64,000 nt of DNA from Cryptomeria japonica (taxonomy: Eukaryota > Streptophyta > Pinopsida > Cupressales > Cupressaceae). Below, one piece after another: positions 60,658 through 64,000 of the stretch. The first letter of the stretch is position 1. Every line of letters begins with the position of its first letter. The stretch lies in assembly GCF_030272615.1 (NCBI RefSeq), contig NC_081406.1:237067922-237131921 (forward strand), in the 5' to 3' direction. Both the position numbers and the translations under genes were made by a program. Under the pieces are notes generated by a model. It had not been told where the DNA came from, searched no databases, and saw only the letters and a program-made list of their open reading frames with translations.

Positions 60658-62817
60658 TTAAGTATTATCATGCTCTGAGAAGGTGAGATTATCAGGCCCT
60701 GTCATATGAGCGACCATGGCTTGGAATTTGTCAGCATCCAAATCTTGAGATACATTGGTTTCCAACAGTTCTTGTTCCAATATGTCTTTGTGTTTTGGCG
60801 ACCGTTTCAGCAATTCTAGTATAGATATTTGAGCAAGAGTTTTGCATAGTTGGCTAACTAAATCATATTGGATTTTTGGTGTAGTGGTTGTTGTTGTTGT
60901 GTGGCCCTTCAAGACATATTTCTAAGCTCTATTTGTTACATTGATAGATTCATGATTATGCTGGTCTCGGATTGTGATGACGTTTACATGATGGTCTTCA
61001 GCTGATATGTGATTGATGGTGTTATTGTAGATGTGGTTGATACGAGATCCACGTGTATCGTTTGAGGTTGAAGCTCCATCTTTGTTGTAGTTTGGAAGAG
61101 GATTTTTAAAGGCTTTGTGGTCACCATTTGTTTTGAGACCATCCACCGTTAAATAACCTCGATCAATCATGTCCTGAACAATGTTTTTCAATCTCATGCA
61201 ATCGTTCGTTCGATGACCTTTGTTGCGATGAAAATCACAAAAGTGTGAGTCGTTCCACCAAGGTGGTTTGACTTGGGGTTCATAGTTACTGATCGCGGGC
61301 AAAGAGATAATCTTGTTTGCTAGGAGTTCTCTGAATGCTGACTCTAGTGATTGTCCTAGTGGTGTGAAGACACATTTTTGGAAATTGTTGGTGTCATCTC
61401 GCGAATTGTTATTAGGTCCTTGACTTGTGGTTTTGTTTTGAGTATCATTGGTGTTGTTTGTGTTGGGTTGACCTTGATTGGTATTTGGTGCGTATGTATT
61501 AGCGTCTGGGTTAGCACCTTTAGGAATCTTCGTAGCTTGAGGATTTCCTGATAATGCGAGCACTGGTTGTTTAGATTTTGGATCATGTGATTCATTGTTG
61601 CCTTCGTTTTTGTTTTGAGTCCAGAATCTAGATTTGTCTAAGTTGTTGTTGTTTTGGTTATTGTAGTTTGATGAATTTGTTCCTTCTTTGAAGAATTTGA
61701 GTGTTCCCTTTTTGACACATGCCTCTTCTACTTGAATATTGTTTTCAATCAATTTAGCGAAAGACGGTATGCATTGGATTTTGAGCCTGTAACTCATCTC
61801 ACCATTCAAGTTGTCGATGAAAATTTCCATTTTCTCCTTATCAGGAATGTCTCGAGGATATCGTGAAACCATATGTTGCCAACGTTGAAGGAATATCATA
61901 AATGTTTCATTGTTTTTCTGTTTGGTGTTGCAAACGTCTAGCATGGTTATAGCATGTTGAATGTTATAGGAATATTGTGTTATGAATTTGTTGACCAATT
62001 CATCAAATGATCTGACAGGAGGTGTAATTTTGGATAACCATTCCATTGTTTGTCCTCCCAAGCTTCTTGGGAATAACCTCATCAGATAGGTGTCATCATG
62101 TGCAAATTCAAGACTCATGGTATAGAATTCTCTGACATGATCACGGGGATCGCTTTTTCCATTGTACTTGTCAAATTTAGGTTCGTCTGAGTTTGAAGGA
62201 AAAGGGATCATGTGCAATCTTATGTCAAAGGGATAAGGACAAATTTCGTTTAATGAGTACCGTATTGTCGTCCCTTGTTGCATGTCTTGCATTTGTCTTT
62301 GTAACATTTGTATTTGTTGAGTAAGGGCAACCAAAGGTGCATTGTTTTGCCGAGGGAATATTTCTTCCCTTGCATTGATCTTGGGTTGAAATGGTGCATG
62401 GAACGGTATGTTTTTCTTGGGGATGTGTTGCTCAGGGATGTTTTTCCCTGGTGTATGTTGTTCCGGTATGTTTTTTTCAGGAATATCATGTTCAGGATCG
62501 CGTGCTCCCCCTTCTCGCTGTCGTTCTTGATATTCGTAATGTTGAGGTCTCATTCTAAACATGTCTGTGTCAAAGTCTTTAGGGAGTTTGACCCTTTTTC
62601 TTGTGAGCATGAGCAAGTATTTTTCCTTGTCATTTTCCATGAGTCGTTCCACAAGTTTTTGGAATGAAGCACTTTCTTGGTATTCCTGAAGAAGTTCTTC
62701 AGAAATTTCAGTATCCTCTAGATGTGGACCTTCAAAAGGATTTGATAACCTTCGATTCATACTGGATTTTGCTTGTGCCTCGCTTTGTTTGTTTTGTTGA
62801 GAGTGAGTAACGGGCAT
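60658..62817 (-). pseudogene. G2 gag
   Basis: I choose the ATG at 62817 (MPVTHSQQNKQSEAQ) because the upstream 45 codons of the frame look like leader. A proline/His repeat (KNIPEQHIPKKNIPF) precedes the gag domain: DHVREFYTMSLEFAHDD, GGQTMEWLSKITPPVRSFDE and SRYPRDIPDKEKMEIFIDNL. A Thr/Asn/Gln-rich linker leads to a knuckle-like CDFHRNKGHRTNDC. One TAG at about 60922 interrupts; the frame then continues with VSQLCKTLAQISILELLKRS, common in Tat gag-protease junctions, to 60658. Pol is in another frame, so a frameshift is needed or has occurred. Confidence 0.85.
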
Positions 62818-64000
62818 TTTAGTAGAAAAGTTTTGTGACGAAGGGGACAAAATCCTCTTTGATATGTTGTTTGGGAGTTGGTGGTTCAAGTTGGGGTGTG
62901 TTGTAAGTGATGCACTCGTCGGGCAAGAATGCCAAATTGATCTTTCCTCCACGGTTTATGATTTGATTAAATGCGGATTTTTGACAATATGCCCTAGTCT
63001 TTAAAGGCTCTTTATCAAATTCGTTGGATTTGTTTTGGATATAAAGTTTGACGTGATGAAGGAATGTTCGATGAGATTTGAAGAGTTGACGATTCATGTA
63101 TAAAAATTTGTTTCTTTTGATAAATTTGGAAAAACTTGGTTGTTGTTTCTTCAACGTGGTGTTACGATAAATATTCTTTCTTCTCAGAATATGGGGATTA
63201 GTCATGCATAAATGATCAATGGTTTCCTTTGAATTGTTTTGGATTCAGTTGATCTTGCTTTGAAAATTCAAGTTTTACTTTATCAAAGTGAAGGTTTAGA
63301 TGCCCCTTCACGACAAAGCGTGTCAAATGATATGGATAAAGTCTCTCAATATGGAAATTTGATTTGACAATCTGAGGTTTTAAACAAGTGTTTTTGAGAT
63401 AAAATTTGCGAGATGATAAAGGACCTATTTGTCACTTGTGATGATATTTCCTGATTTTGATAGGATAGATATATTTTATCGCGCAACCAGTTTTGGATTT
63501 TTACAACTTTTGTTTGACACAAATTTTGCTCAAGAAATAGTTTTTTTTTTTAAGCTTTGTTTTCGATACTCTATTTTTGACAAAAAACGATGCTAATGAA
63601 AAGAGGTTTCCAAAAATGTCTTCTAAGTTTTCAAAATTCTTCACTATTTTGCCTCCTGTTTTTCTAGGTTTGGTCATGCGCTAAAACAGAGACGGGATGC
63701 GCTACAGAAATTTCTTTATGCGCTAAGCAAAAGACCACACACGCTAAGCTGCCCCCCGCCACGTGCTAACTATTTTAGACTACTAAAATTTGTTTTCTGT
63801 TTTGCTCGAAAAGTTATGCGCTAATATGGGTCTGTTATGTGCTAACTTTTAAACTTTACGTGCTATTGTTTGACTCCTACGCACAAGGTTGTTTTCCGGA
63901 TGCGTTGACTGTTTAGTGTTGTTTTGAAATTTTAGTAAAACGCTACTGTTTCAATCAGACGCGCTAACTTGATGTTCTGATGCGCTAACAAATGTACCAC
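62818..64000 (-). other. G2 gag leader with TAGCGCAT motif array
   Basis: No gene other than a short overlapping frame. From about 63675 to 63990 the minus strand carries around a dozen TTAGCGCAT-like motifs, matching the array at 50885-51350 but on the opposite strand. The 5' LTR and primer site must lie beyond 64000. Confidence 0.7.

Larger units (their letters stand above)
48941..64000 (-). mobile_element. Very large Ty3/gypsy element of Tat type (G2), 5' LTR off-window
   Basis: From right to left on the minus strand: leader, gag, protease, G-patch-like segment, acidic linker, RT, RNase H, a second RNase H, integrase, a long 3' region with an opposite-strand PMD frame and tandem repeats, polypurine tract and 3' LTR. 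The second, archaeal-type RNase H and the extra antisense frame in the 3' region are typical of the Tat lineage. More than 15 kb lie within the window. Gag and pol are in different frames. Confidence 0.85.

Overview
The window looks like intergenic DNA from a large, repeat-rich plant nuclear genome; a gymnosperm is possible, but nothing here fixes the species. It holds no clear single-copy host gene. It is a nest of LTR retrotransposons plus Helitron remains, broken mostly by in-frame stops rather than frameshifts.

Layout. 1-5104 (- strand): 5' LTR and gag-pol of a Ty1/copia element running off the left edge. 5105-9981 (-): copy A of a gag-only LTR family that has a second long ORF ('ORF2') and no pol; the copia element appears inserted in it. 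9983-23989 (-): a Ty3/gypsy chromovirus with both LTRs (G1), split by a complete second copy of the gag-only family (copy B, 12345-18946, target duplication CTCTA) and by a solo LTR (19100-20294). 23990-29105 (-): diverged copy D of the same family, interrupted by G1. 29106-39558 (+): non-coding and microsatellite DNA, one unknown ORF, then Helitron remains: an RPA70-like gene and the N-terminal part of a Rep/helicase gene. 39559-44466 (+): copy C of the gag-only family, inserted inside the Helitron gene and truncated at its 3' end. 44467-48940: unassigned non-coding DNA. 48941-64000 (-): a very large Ty3/gypsy element of Tat type (G2) with 3' LTR, integrase, two RNase H regions, RT, a G-patch-like segment, protease and gag. 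Between integrase and 3' LTR it carries a plant-mobile-domain (PMD) reading frame on the opposite strand. Its 5' LTR lies beyond the right edge.

What stands out. Copies A-D share one architecture: LTR, initiator-Met-tRNA primer site, a coiled-coil gag with a run of CCHC zinc knuckles, a gap holding a TATA box in A-C, and ORF2, which resembles no family I recognise. Their LTR ends, primer site and post-primer leader match the copia element at the left edge, suggesting they are mobilised in trans by a copia relative. A U5 hairpin shared by copia and gag-only LTRs shows compensatory base changes between subfamilies. In G2, both the gag leader and the leader of the antisense PMD frame carry arrays of a TAGCGCAT motif, each in the sense of its own gene.
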